DNA of 45,592 nt, taken from contig CAMUZZ010000006.1 in NCBI GenBank assembly GCA_947165355.1, positions 1 through 45,592 on the forward strand, given 5' to 3'. Positions 1 through 7,223 of the stretch are shown piece after piece. The translations under genes were made by a program, and so were the position numbers. The DNA comes from an uncultured Clostridium sp. (GTDB lineage: Bacteria > Bacillota > Clostridia > TANB77 > CAG-508). The notes under the pieces were generated by a model. It did no database searches, was not told the origin of the DNA, and saw only the letters and a program-made list of their open reading frames with translations. Position 1 is the first letter of the stretch. Each line of letters starts with the position of its first letter.

Positions 1-935
1 GCATTATTGAATTTTTTCTTTATAGCATCTCTTATATTTTTAGCATTTTCTTTGGCCTCTAATGTTATTTTTCTATCCGATGGCCATTTTCCCCAATCCA
101 TCATTCTTGCTTTTTCACAAGCATTTTCCCAAGTGTTTGTATTTTCTAATACATACTCTAAATTAATAATGTTTTCACTTACTAAAAGCTTATATTTTAC
201 AAGCTCAGGGTACTTAGTTAAATCAAGTTCTACTTTTCGCAAATTAACTATTGCATCATTTATTTCTTCTTTTACAGTTTCAAGCAATATTTTTCCCCAT
301 ATGGTTTCAGAAAAATCTTGATGCATTTTATCTTTTAAATTGAACATCTCAACTTTTTCTTTTAGCCATTCCTCTGGAAATGGGCTACTTTGTATGTATC
401 TGTATATTCCAAGTATAAGTTCTTTTAGCGGTTCATCATCTCTATATGTTGTATATGTATTAATTAGTTTATAAAACTCTTTATCATCATTTGTATATTT
501 TTCTTCGAATATATCGTCAATTACTTCTTGTTTTAACAATTGAACTTCTGCTGTATCTGCTACTCTGAAATTTGCAGATGTATCAATTTCAAAAAAGTTG
601 TTCCTTATTATATCTAAACAAAATGAATCTATGGTACATATACTTGCCTTGTTTATTAACGTTATTTGTCTTTGCAAGTTTTTATTTTCTGGAATTTCTT
701 CCATTTTCTTATAAATTGCCTCAAGTATACGCTCTCTCATTTCGCTTGCGGCCGCATTTGTAAATGTAACCACTAATATTTTATCTATATCAACATTTTC
801 GTTTATTACCTTATTTATTATACGCTCAACAAGTACTGCAGTTTTACCACTTCCTGCAGCTGCTGCAACTAAAATATTTGAACCTTTATCGTATATTGCA
901 TCTTGTTGCTCTTTTGTCCATTTAACTTCTGCCAT
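1..935 (-). CDS. addA: AddA helicase-nuclease subunit, 5' part (runs off the window)
   Basis: This is the N-terminal part of the UvrD-like AddA subunit of the AddAB helicase-exonuclease, which processes double-strand DNA ends for recombination. Translation from the ATG at 933-935 gives MAEVKWTKEQQDAI, then the Walker A segment AAAAGSGKTAVLVERI, VTFTNAAASEMRERI (motif Ia) and ICTIDSFCLDIIRNNF, all typical of AddA. The frame stays open to base 1, so about 311 residues of a protein usually near 1,200 are present. The start is set by GGAGG ending about 6 nt before the ATG. AddB normally precedes addA, but here addA has its own promoter and the upstream gene is an unrelated orphan. Confidence 0.9.
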   Translation of the reverse strand, partial: MAEVKWTKEQQDAIYDKGSNILVAAAAGSGKTAVLVERIINKVINENVDIDKILVVTFTNAAASEMRERILEAIYKKMEEIPENKNLQRQITLINKASICTIDSFCLDIIRNNFFEIDTSANFRVADTAEVQLLKQEVIDDIFEEKYTNDDKEFYKLINTYTTYRDDEPLKELILGIYRYIQSSPFPEEWLKEKVEMFNLKDKMHQDFSETIWGKILLETVKEEINDAIVNLRKVELDLTKYPELVKYKLLVSENIINLEYVLENTNTWENACEKARMMDWGKWPSDRKITLEAKENAKNIRDAIKKKFNN

Positions 936-975
936 TTTATCCTCCACGTTATATAAAACACTTAAATTTGAGTTT

Positions 976-1004
976 ATTCTAGCATACATATTTTGTTAAT
1001 TCAA
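976..1004 (-). promoter_or_regulatory. Sigma-A type promoter for addA
   Basis: On the minus strand TTGAAT (999-1004) and TAGAAT (976-981) are separated by 17 bp. The start codon lies about 40 nt downstream. Confidence 0.55.
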
Positions 1005-1085
1005 TAGAACAATGGCAGGCTTAGTACATTTATAATTCTATAACTCTATCAAAAAATTGCATTTTTTGATTATTAATTTATGAGC

Positions 1086-1147
1086 AAAAAAAGGCTCTAC
1101 ACTAAACCAAAACTTATTAAAGTTTAATTTAGTAGTAGAGCCTTTTT
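1086..1147 (-). terminator. Intrinsic terminator after the three-paralogue operon
   Basis: AAGGCTCTAC pairs with GTAGAGCCTT, with further pairing of ACTAAA and TTTAGT. There are A/T runs on both flanks, so it could work in both directions. It lies just after the stop codon at 1154. Confidence 0.8.
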
Positions 1148-1153
1148 ACTTCG

Positions 1154-1546
1154 TTATGGCTGCACAAACACTATTACTTTGACATCCTCTGAAGTATACG
1201 CACTGTACAAACTTCCTTCCCAGATAGATTTTATGCCTTCCAGCCTAATTCTACAACTGTGGAATTTAACAGTTCCGTCATTTGGTCTGCCTAATTTACA
1301 TGAATATGTACCAGACTTTCCAGGAATATAAGGGCAAATTGCAATAATAAAATCTGCCGGCTTCTTGAAATAATGATTGTAGTTGTACGAATACTTGGCA
1401 ACACCTACAGTGTTATTCTTAAACAACACAAAACAATGATCCCAATACTTTGTGCTCCATACATCCAGCACGCCTTTGCCATCCAGAACATCCCCAATTT
1501 CAGGAATTCTTTTGCTTATGTACAGCTTGGCTAAATTTGTTGTCAT
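1154..1546 (-). CDS. Orphan paralogue A (130 aa), third gene of a tandem family
   Basis: I do not recognise this family. The 130-residue protein is a clear paralogue of the gene at 1618-2007: both share the pattern IPxIGDxxxGKxVxDVWxTKYWxHCFVLF followed by VGxxxYxYNY, and a C-terminal LKxIWxGxLY-like motif. It has no signal peptide or membrane segment; aromatic and beta-type residues suggest a small globular beta-rich domain (inference). AAAGGAG precedes the ATG by 6 nt. It is the promoter-distal gene of a three-gene operon and each gene is preceded by the same hairpin leader. Its base composition looks richer in G+C than the flanking core genes, which may mean it was acquired. Confidence 0.8.
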   Translation of the reverse strand: MTTNLAKLYISKRIPEIGDVLDGKGVLDVWSTKYWDHCFVLFKNNTVGVAKYSYNYNHYFKKPADFIIAICPYIPGKSGTYSCKLGRPNDGTVKFHSCRIRLEGIKSIWEGSLYSAYTSEDVKVIVFVQP

Positions 1547-1564
1547 AGCAGTCTCCTTTGCAAG

Positions 1565-1599
1565 CGGGTTATTTTCGGATTGTAAAATTATCTAACCCC
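1565..1599 (-). promoter_or_regulatory. Leader hairpin before paralogue A
   Basis: On the minus strand GGGTTAGATA, then CCGAAAATAACCC, form a GGGTTA/TAACCC stem just upstream of the ribosome binding site. The same element precedes the other two paralogues at 2027-2059 and 2503-2533. Confidence 0.6.
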
Positions 1600-1617
1600 A
1601 AATAACATTACAACAAT

Positions 1618-2007
1618 TTATACGATGCAGAGAATAACTTTGGTATGACCTGTTGAAGTACCTTCATACAGTCGTCCTTTCCAAATTGGCTTTAAACTTG
1701 CCATTCGGATAGCAAAACCGTAGAACTTCGACATACCCATTTCGAGATACGATCCCCATACTCCATACATTTGCTTCTTTTTAGGCACGCACGGAAAAAA
1801 TGCAATCATCATCTCGGTGTAATCGTCTCCTTTGTAGTTGTACTGATACCGAACCAATCCTACGTCCCCATCTTCAAAAAGGACAAAGCAATGATTCCAG
1901 TATTTTGTAAACCACACATCGCTTACCTTTTTTCCCTCAATAGTATCACCTATTTTCGGGATTTTCCGTTTAAAATAAATTGTTGGCACCCTTACAGGAC
2001 TTCCCAT
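1618..2007 (-). CDS. Orphan paralogue B (129 aa), second gene of a tandem family
   Basis: Unknown function; paralogue of the genes at 1154 and 2093. The open frame reaches 2046, but AAAGGAGGAAGTT lies directly before the ATG at 2005-2007, so I start there (MGSPVRVPTIYF). Motifs shared with paralogue A are IPKIGDTIEGKKVSDVW, TKYWNHCFVLF and the C-terminal LKPIWKGRLYEG. There is no export signal or membrane segment. The 13 in-frame codons upstream of the chosen start overlap the hairpin leader and are unlikely to be translated. Confidence 0.8.
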   Translation of the reverse strand: MGSPVRVPTIYFKRKIPKIGDTIEGKKVSDVWFTKYWNHCFVLFEDGDVGLVRYQYNYKGDDYTEMMIAFFPCVPKKKQMYGVWGSYLEMGMSKFYGFAIRMASLKPIWKGRLYEGTSTGHTKVILCIV

Positions 2008-2026
2008 AACTTCCTCCTTTGTGTGT

Positions 2027-2059
2027 GGGTTATTTTCGGACTGCAAAAATATCTAACCC
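2027..2059 (-). promoter_or_regulatory. Leader hairpin before paralogue B
   Basis: Second copy of the GGGTTAGATA ... CCGAAAATAACCC leader. The stem is GGGTTA/TAACCC, and the ribosome binding site follows about 10 nt later. Confidence 0.6.
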
Positions 2060-2092
2060 AAAATAAAATTGCAGTATAGGGTTTAATTTGGT

Positions 2093-2488
2093 TTACGGAA
2101 TGCAAACAATGTATGAAGCACCGTCATTGTCCATAGCATACCATAAACGATCTTTCCATATTGCTTTTAGCATACGGAAAGAAATTTGCATTTTGCCAAC
2201 ATACGTAATAAATTTACCAAATTTATGTATGCTGACTTTGTAGTCCTTGTCGATCTGCGGTGGATTTTTTAACTCAACATACCTAAGGCTTTTGCTTGGA
2301 TTTTCAAAGTCAAATTTTGCTGCTTCACACGGACCTGCAATTCCAATGTGATTGTTACTAAGAGCAACAATTACATATTTGCATCCGCTAATAGCTATTT
2401 TTGCTAAAACAGTGAATTTCCCGCTAACGCCTACAGAATCCCCCACAGATGGATCAAGCAACTGAAAATAAAGTTTTGCCTTCATCAT
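2093..2488 (-). CDS. Orphan paralogue C (131 aa), first gene of a tandem family
   Basis: Unknown function and the most divergent of three tandem paralogues. It keeps the skeleton: an early GDSVGVSGKFTV in place of GDxxxGKxVxDV, a hydrophobic KYVIVALSNNHIGIAG segment matching HCFVLFxxxxVG, and the C-terminal LKAIWKDRLWYA. The start at 2488 is preceded by AGGAGAACAG. It is the promoter-proximal gene, about 115 nt downstream of a strong promoter. Spacing between the three genes is about 70-85 nt, each gap holding the leader hairpin, which favours one transcript with a separate regulatory or processing element for each gene. Confidence 0.75.
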   Translation of the reverse strand: MMKAKLYFQLLDPSVGDSVGVSGKFTVLAKIAISGCKYVIVALSNNHIGIAGPCEAAKFDFENPSKSLRYVELKNPPQIDKDYKVSIHKFGKFITYVGKMQISFRMLKAIWKDRLWYAMDNDGASYIVCIP

Positions 2489-2502
2489 CTGTTCTCCTAT
2501 GT

Positions 2503-2533
2503 GGGTTTCGGCTTATTCAATACTATGTAACCC
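2503..2533 (-). promoter_or_regulatory. Leader hairpin before paralogue C
   Basis: Third, more diverged copy: GGGTTACATA ... GCCGAAACCC, with a GGGTT/AACCC stem immediately upstream of AGGAG. Confidence 0.5.
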
Positions 2534-2613
2534 TAAACACAATATTGAATACACATTTCTGCGGAGCTTTATATGCACAAATCTCCTTATATACAAAATG
2601 TGTCATGACTTAC

Positions 2614-2642
2614 ATTATAACAAAAAACCAGCTATATTGCAA
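2614..2642 (-). promoter_or_regulatory. Sigma-A promoter of the three-paralogue operon
   Basis: TTGCAA (2637-2642) and TATAAT (2614-2619) on the minus strand with an exact 17-bp spacer. The leader before the first gene is about 115 nt. Confidence 0.75.
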
Positions 2643-2654
2643 GTTTTATGTAAC

Positions 2655-2776
2655 CTTAAACAACTTTCTCTAACATTTTAGTTAAGTATTTAGTACTTAC
2701 CTTACAACTTCATCTAACACTTTAGCACTTACTTTACTACTTCATCTAATACTTTAGCTAAATATTTAGCACTTAC
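2655..2776 (-). repeat. Degenerate tandem repeats of the spoIIP 3' end
   Basis: The last codons of spoIIP (2733-2776) are followed past the stop by a 32-bp near copy (2701-2732, lacking 12 bp) and a third weaker copy (about 2655-2700). Units begin GTAAGTGCTAAA and contain TTAGATGAAGT or a close variant. Only the first unit is translated; the second begins one base out of register and contains the stop. Confidence 0.7.
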
Positions 2777-3880
2777 TTCGCATTCTTCTAAAGTATTACC
2801 TGTAGCACCAAACTCCATTATAGTTGCATCTTCGCTTAAGTGCTGATTATATCTTGCATTTCGTAAAAGCATAGTTTTAAATAGCCCTGGGTACATTTCA
2901 TCTGCCTTCTTCTGAACTTTTATTGCAAATTCTAAATTATGCTTCCAATTTGGATGATCAAGTCCGCTACCATCTGTTCCAATAACAAACATAATTTGCG
3001 CAGCATATTCATCACCTATTCTTACTTTAGGAGCATACGATTCATCTCCAATAGCATCTCTATGCAAATCAATAATAATATCGGTTTTATCCGATTCTGA
3101 AAGAATGTTACTTACTGTTGTAAGTGACCTACCATATGACCCAGTATATGCAGGGTAATCATGATACGTTTTATCGTGATTTACATTAAAACCATAGTTT
3201 TTTAAATGATTTTCTAGCACATCTCCAACCTTTGCTACGCTATAATTTAAATCGGTTGTTCTATAATTTCCAGAAGCTTCATATGAATTTTGCTCTGTAG
3301 GAGTGTAGCTTTCGCACGTATGAGTATGAAAAATTATTATGTTTTTGTTATGCACTTCAATATTAGAATTTAGGTTCATTTCAGCTATATTATAATTTGT
3401 TTCATTTTTTATTTTTACGCCATCAATCTCCGTATTATAATTATCTTTGTAATTAGTTTGTACAATTTCAGTTTGCACGTTTGTGCTAACCTCTTCAGCT
3501 ATAGCGTTTTCTTCACTACTTGTATCTTCTGCGCTCTTTATGTTATTTTCATTATTTATTTCATCAAGCTTATTATCAGCATCTTCTGAATTGACCATGC
3601 TGGAGCATCTTGAGGTTACAGCTTGCGACATTCTTAGCTCACTTCCTATTAAATCTTCACTATTAACCTCTAAATTATTTTTAGATGTTCGTCCTCCCAT
3701 CGATGCAATTTCTTCTGCCAAATATGAAATTCCATGATCAACAGTAATAATTTTGTTATTTAAATTTTTCTTTGAAAACTTATATACCTTAGCTACAATA
3801 AGCAATATTAGAATTATAAAAACAAACTTAATTATATACTTATATACATCTTTTTTGGTAAATACAGAAACCTTAATCAT
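2729..3880 (-). CDS. spoIIP: Stage II sporulation protein P
   Basis: SpoIIP is the amidase and endopeptidase of the SpoIID-SpoIIM-SpoIIP complex that remodels septal peptidoglycan during engulfment, anchored in the mother-cell membrane. The 383-residue protein has a membrane anchor at about residues 17-31, a long low-complexity linker rich in Glu, Asn and Ser (about 70-165), then the catalytic amidase-like domain: FHTHTCESY (His185, His187, Glu190), DIIIDLHRDAIGDES and the C-terminal IMEFGATGNTLEE. AAAGGAG precedes the ATG by 5 nt. A sigma-E-like promoter lies about 30-58 nt upstream. In Bacillus the gene follows gpr; here its upstream neighbour is rarA, ending in a terminator. Confidence 0.95.
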   Translation of the reverse strand: MIKVSVFTKKDVYKYIIKFVFIILILLIVAKVYKFSKKNLNNKIITVDHGISYLAEEIASMGGRTSKNNLEVNSEDLIGSELRMSQAVTSRCSSMVNSEDADNKLDEINNENNIKSAEDTSSEENAIAEEVSTNVQTEIVQTNYKDNYNTEIDGVKIKNETNYNIAEMNLNSNIEVHNKNIIIFHTHTCESYTPTEQNSYEASGNYRTTDLNYSVAKVGDVLENHLKNYGFNVNHDKTYHDYPAYTGSYGRSLTTVSNILSESDKTDIIIDLHRDAIGDESYAPKVRIGDEYAAQIMFVIGTDGSGLDHPNWKHNLEFAIKVQKKADEMYPGLFKTMLLRNARYNQHLSEDATIMEFGATGNTLEECEVSAKYLAKVLDEVVK

Positions 3881-3909
3881 GCCCTTCTCCTTTGTATTTT
3901 GCTATTTAA

Positions 3910-3938
3910 ATTATATGCAATGTATTAAAAGTTTATGA
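3910..3938 (-). promoter_or_regulatory. Sigma-E-like sporulation promoter of spoIIP
   Basis: On the minus strand TCATAAA (3932-3938), a 14-bp spacer and CATATAAT (3910-3917) fit the known sigma-E pattern (ATA-containing -35, CATACAAT-like -10, spacer near 14). Mother-cell expression of SpoIIP makes this sensible. Confidence 0.55.
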
Positions 3939-3993
3939 TTATCCATCGTACATACAAAAATATTATCAAACTATTTAAGCTGTGTTTTACTAT

Positions 3994-4030
3994 AAAAAAC
4001 AGCTCTACTTTATTTAGTAGAACTGTTTTA
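3994..4030 (-). terminator. Intrinsic terminator after rarA
   Basis: AAAACAG..CTACT pairs with AGTAG..CTGTTTT around an AT-rich loop, followed on the minus strand by TTTTTTATAG. It separates rarA from spoIIP. Confidence 0.75.
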
Positions 4031-4087
4031 TTTATGACAAATATTGCCTATTCATATTTATTTTTAACAATTATTATCTATACAAAT

Positions 4088-5338
4088 TCATTTTATTTCT
4101 TTACAGTTTTCGTCTGCAACATAATACTTTGTTCCAAGCATTTTGTCTGGTAAATATTGCTGCTCAACCTTATGACCAGGAAAGTCGTGAGGATACTTAT
4201 ATCCGTCTCCATATCCAAATTGTTCCATCCCCTCAGCAGGAGCATTGCGAATATGCATTGGAATTTCACCAGTGTCTTTATTTTTAACATCTTCTAAAGC
4301 CTTATTAATAGCTAAATATGAAGCATTAGATTTTGGCGAATTAGCAACATAAACTGCTGCTTCTGCAAGAATTATTCTGGCCTCAGGCATACCAACCATA
4401 TGAACAGCTTGCATTGCATTATTCGCAACAACAAGAGCCATTGGATTTGCCATTCCTACATCCTCAGATGCTGCAATTACAATACGTCTTGCAATAAACA
4501 TTGGATCTTCTCCTCCATTTAAAGCTCTTGCCATGTAGAAAATGGCAGCATCTGGATCACTACCACGCATAGATTTTATAAAAGCACTAATATTATCGTA
4601 GTGGCTATCTCCATTTTTATCAAAAATAGCTTTTCTATTTTGAACGCTGTTTCCTGCAATTTCATCAGTAATATGAATATATCCATCTGCATCCATTTTA
4701 GTTGTTAAAACAGCAACTTCTAAACCATTTAACGCAGTTCTAACATCACCATTTGCCGTATCTGCAATCTTCATTAAAGTGCTATCTTCAATCTTTAAGT
4801 TGTAGCTTCCAAGTCCGTCCTCACTTGATATAGCATTCTTTAGTACAGTGAATATATCTTTTTTAGTTAATGGCTCTAGCTTAAATACCATTGACCTTGA
4901 TATAAGAGCCTTGTTTACCTCGAAATAAGGATTTTCTGTTGTAGCTCCAATTAAAATAACCGTACCATTTTCAACATAAGGCAACAATGCATCTTGTTGT
5001 AGCTTATTAAATCTATGAATCTCATCAATAAACAAAATGCATTTACCCGATGGATTAAGCATTAAATTTTGCGCCTCTTCAATTGCATTTTTTATATCTG
5101 CAACACCAGCCGAAACTGCATTTATCTTTTTAAATTTGTACTTAGTAGTATTGCTAATTACTTTGGCAAGCGATGTTTTTCCGCATCCTGGTGGTCCCCA
5201 TAAAATAAGGCTTGATAATCTATCGGCTTTAATTGTTCTGTACAATATTTTATCTTTACCTAGAATATGCTCTTGTCCTACGTAATCATCTAGCGTTTTC
5301 GGTTTCATACGATACGCTAAAGGTTCATTTAAATTCAT
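4088..5338 (-). CDS. rarA: Replication-associated recombination protein A (RarA/MgsA AAA+ ATPase)
   Basis: RarA is a clamp-loader-like AAA+ ATPase acting at stalled replication forks. The 416 residues match the family length and show DDYVGQEHILG at the N-terminus, Walker A GPPGCGKTS (about 48-56), Walker B LFIDEIHRFNK, sensor 1 GATTENPYFEVN, and the conserved C-terminal helical part with ARRIVIAASEDVGMANP and the terminal YKYPHDFPGHKVEQQYLPD. GGAGGAGAAT lies just before the ATG. The gene is bounded by terminators on both sides, so it appears monocistronic; a dispersed short repeat (5355-5380) lies just upstream. Confidence 0.95.
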   Translation of the reverse strand: MNLNEPLAYRMKPKTLDDYVGQEHILGKDKILYRTIKADRLSSLILWGPPGCGKTSLAKVISNTTKYKFKKINAVSAGVADIKNAIEEAQNLMLNPSGKCILFIDEIHRFNKLQQDALLPYVENGTVILIGATTENPYFEVNKALISRSMVFKLEPLTKKDIFTVLKNAISSEDGLGSYNLKIEDSTLMKIADTANGDVRTALNGLEVAVLTTKMDADGYIHITDEIAGNSVQNRKAIFDKNGDSHYDNISAFIKSMRGSDPDAAIFYMARALNGGEDPMFIARRIVIAASEDVGMANPMALVVANNAMQAVHMVGMPEARIILAEAAVYVANSPKSNASYLAINKALEDVKNKDTGEIPMHIRNAPAEGMEQFGYGDGYKYPHDFPGHKVEQQYLPDKMLGTKYYVADENCKEIK

Positions 5339-5354
5339 ATTCTCCTCCTACTTT

Positions 5355-5380
5355 AATTTTTTGCTCCGTCCCCAAAATTA
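5355..5380. repeat. Dispersed repeat R2, copy 1
   Basis: AATTTTTTGCTCCGTCCCCA followed by AAATTA on the plus strand. It matches copies at 20765, 26305 and 35657. It lies between xerD and rarA, in the same orientation relative to the minus-strand genes as the other three. Confidence 0.75.
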
Positions 5381-5406
5381 AAAAAGAGCCTTGCAGCTCT
5401 TTTTAT
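5381..5406. terminator. Intrinsic terminator after xerD
   Basis: AAAAAGAGC and GCTCTTTTT pair around a 6-nt loop, with A/T runs on both sides. Confidence 0.8.
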
Positions 5407-5421
5407 TTATATTATTATGTA

Positions 5422-6303
5422 TTATGCTCTTGGATGTGTTTTTTTGTATATATTTTTTATACCTTCATCTTGAAATTGCATATATACTTGTGTTGAAGAT
5501 ATATCTGAATGTCCTAGCATTGTTTGAATTGCTTTTAAATCTGCACCATTTTGTAATAAGTGAGTTGCAAAAGAATGTCTTAACACACCTGGTGTAATTT
5601 CTTTATCTATATGAGCTTGATCTTTGTAGTATTTTACAATTTTCCAAAAACCTTGTCTTGTAAGTCTTTTTCCGTTTATGTTTACAAATAATGACTCTGC
5701 ATCATCTGTTTTTATTAAATATGGTCTAGCATTCTCTATATAATTCTTTAAAGCTTGTAAAGACATTGCTCCAAGTGGAATAGTTCTTTGTTTTGAACCA
5801 ACTTTACATATAACATAACCGTCTTTTGCGTTTACATCGCTTATGTTTAGAGAAATTATTTCTGTAACTCTCATTCCTGTTGCATAAGCAAATTCAAGCA
5901 TAGCTTTGTCTCTCATACCTTTTAAGTCTGTATCTGATGGTTGTTCTAACAATAAATCAACTTCTTTTGTTGTTAAAACATTTGGTATTCTTTTCTCAAT
6001 TTTAGGAGATTGAATACTTGCAGTTGGATCTTCTTCTATATCTTTTACTCTTACTGAATATTGGTAGAAAGATCTGATAGAAGCTAAATTTCTTGAAACT
6101 GTTGAAGTCTTCTTTCCCTTGTCTTGTAAATATGATAAGTAATTCTTTATTGTATTTTCGTCTGCTTTTAAATAATCTATTTGGTTTTTATTTATGTATT
6201 CTTCGTATTGATCTATATCTCTTTTATATGATTGTAAAGTGTTGTCTGCTAATTTTTTATCCTTCTGTAAAAAATTCAAAAAATTTTTGATCTGCTTTTC
6301 CAT
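5422..6303 (-). CDS. xerD: Site-specific tyrosine recombinase XerD
   Basis: XerD acts at dif with XerC to resolve chromosome dimers. The 293 residues comprise the N-terminal SAM-like core-binding domain (about 1-85) and the catalytic domain. Visible catalytic elements are ATGMRVTEI (Arg of box I), CKVGSKQRTIP (the beta-hairpin Lys), VLRHSFATHLLQNGA (box II Arg), LGHSDISSTQVYMQ (His and nucleophile Tyr). The box II motif usually reads HxxR, but here it is TPGVLRHSF, so the first His is replaced by Gly. AAGGAG lies 6 nt before the ATG. The xerD-spoIIM neighbourhood resembles that of Bacillus. The call is firm; activity with the Gly substitution is uncertain. Confidence 0.92.
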   Translation of the reverse strand: MEKQIKNFLNFLQKDKKLADNTLQSYKRDIDQYEEYINKNQIDYLKADENTIKNYLSYLQDKGKKTSTVSRNLASIRSFYQYSVRVKDIEEDPTASIQSPKIEKRIPNVLTTKEVDLLLEQPSDTDLKGMRDKAMLEFAYATGMRVTEIISLNISDVNAKDGYVICKVGSKQRTIPLGAMSLQALKNYIENARPYLIKTDDAESLFVNINGKRLTRQGFWKIVKYYKDQAHIDKEITPGVLRHSFATHLLQNGADLKAIQTMLGHSDISSTQVYMQFQDEGIKNIYKKTHPRA

Positions 6304-6348
6304 TTTAGTTCTCCTTACCGCTTTTTATAATTTACATAAACCACATAT

Positions 6349-6377
6349 GTTATATCAAATTACATAAAAAAAGTAAA
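6349..6377 (-). promoter_or_regulatory. Candidate sigma-A promoter of xerD
   Basis: TTTACT (6372-6377) and TATAAC (6349-6354), spacer 17 bp, on the minus strand between spoIIM and xerD. Confidence 0.5.
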
Positions 6378-6394
6378 TAGTTTTACTTAAAAAT

Positions 6395-7048
6395 TTATAT
6401 AAAATTTGATATTAAATTACTTGTAATATTGGTTGAAACAAACACCTCAATAAACGATGATATAACTAATCCAAAACACATGATTGCAGAAAAAACTGCG
6501 TGCCTATATATCTCAAATTTTATATCGCCTGCATTCCTGTTTTTCATGATGTTTTTATACATTTTTATTGAGCTAACAGAAATTGCTAAAATGCATGGTA
6601 TTGCTATAATGTTTTGAAGTAGCATTGTACTTAACGCAAAAACTATTCCCTTTGTTTTATCTAGTGTTGCAATAATTGCAGATATTGAATATCCAATGCA
6701 TAATCCCTTGTAGGCTAAAGTTGCATACACAATTGGTATGCCAATTACACTAGAACCTGCAATCCATATAATTATTGCAATTCGTATATTTGAAACAATT
6801 GATTTTACAAGCAATTTATTTCCATCAATTTGATATTCACTGCTTTTTATAGATTTAACAAATTCTGATATGTACCCATATACTGATTTTTTTGTTTCAT
6901 CACTTGCACTATTAATTAGTATTATTCCAGCAATTATTCCAATTATAAGCACTACAAAAGAAATAAAGTACTCTTTTCTGTTTTGCATAAATTGATTTTC
7001 TATTGCTTTAATTAGTTTACTTTTTTTACACTTTCTTTTGTACCTCAT
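6395..7048 (-). CDS. spoIIM: Stage II sporulation protein M
   Basis: SpoIIM is the integral membrane scaffold that recruits SpoIIP and SpoIID during engulfment. The 217 residues contain a basic N-terminus and about five hydrophobic segments (about 28-48, 88-110, 115-130, 140-160 and 185-205), with the family signatures FVVLIIGIIAGIILIN and a central FALSTMLLQNIIAIPCILAI. GGAGGAACT lies directly before the ATG. It lies immediately upstream of xerD and near spoIIP, so two of the three DMP proteins are in this window. Confidence 0.92.
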   Translation of the reverse strand: MRYKRKCKKSKLIKAIENQFMQNRKEYFISFVVLIIGIIAGIILINSASDETKKSVYGYISEFVKSIKSSEYQIDGNKLLVKSIVSNIRIAIIIWIAGSSVIGIPIVYATLAYKGLCIGYSISAIIATLDKTKGIVFALSTMLLQNIIAIPCILAISVSSIKMYKNIMKNRNAGDIKFEIYRHAVFSAIMCFGLVISSFIEVFVSTNITSNLISNFI

Positions 7049-7112
7049 AGTTCCTCCATCTCAAAATTAATATACTAATTAGTATTCGAAAAACTTTGAA
7101 ATAGAACAACCC

Positions 7113-7222
7113 AAAATTTAGGAACATTTCAAAAAATTTAATTTAGCAATATTAGCAAAGTTTGTATATAAAAACTTCGCTAATTATTAAACTTTTAAAT
7201 ATTTTTAAATGTTCCTAAAACT
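7113..7222. repeat. Long imperfect palindrome just after tmcAL
   Basis: Two arms of about 55 bp pair imperfectly: TTTAGGAACATTT with AAATGTTCCTAAA at the base, and TTAGCAAAGTTT with AAACTTCGCTAA near the tip. It begins one base after the tmcAL stop. It may act as a terminator or be a small palindromic insertion. Confidence 0.7.
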
Positions 7223-7223
7223 T

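Noticed and set aside
1771..2079. Plus-strand 102-aa frame over paralogue B
   Set aside because: It is the shadow of a minus-strand gene with a good ribosome binding site; the frame has no such site.
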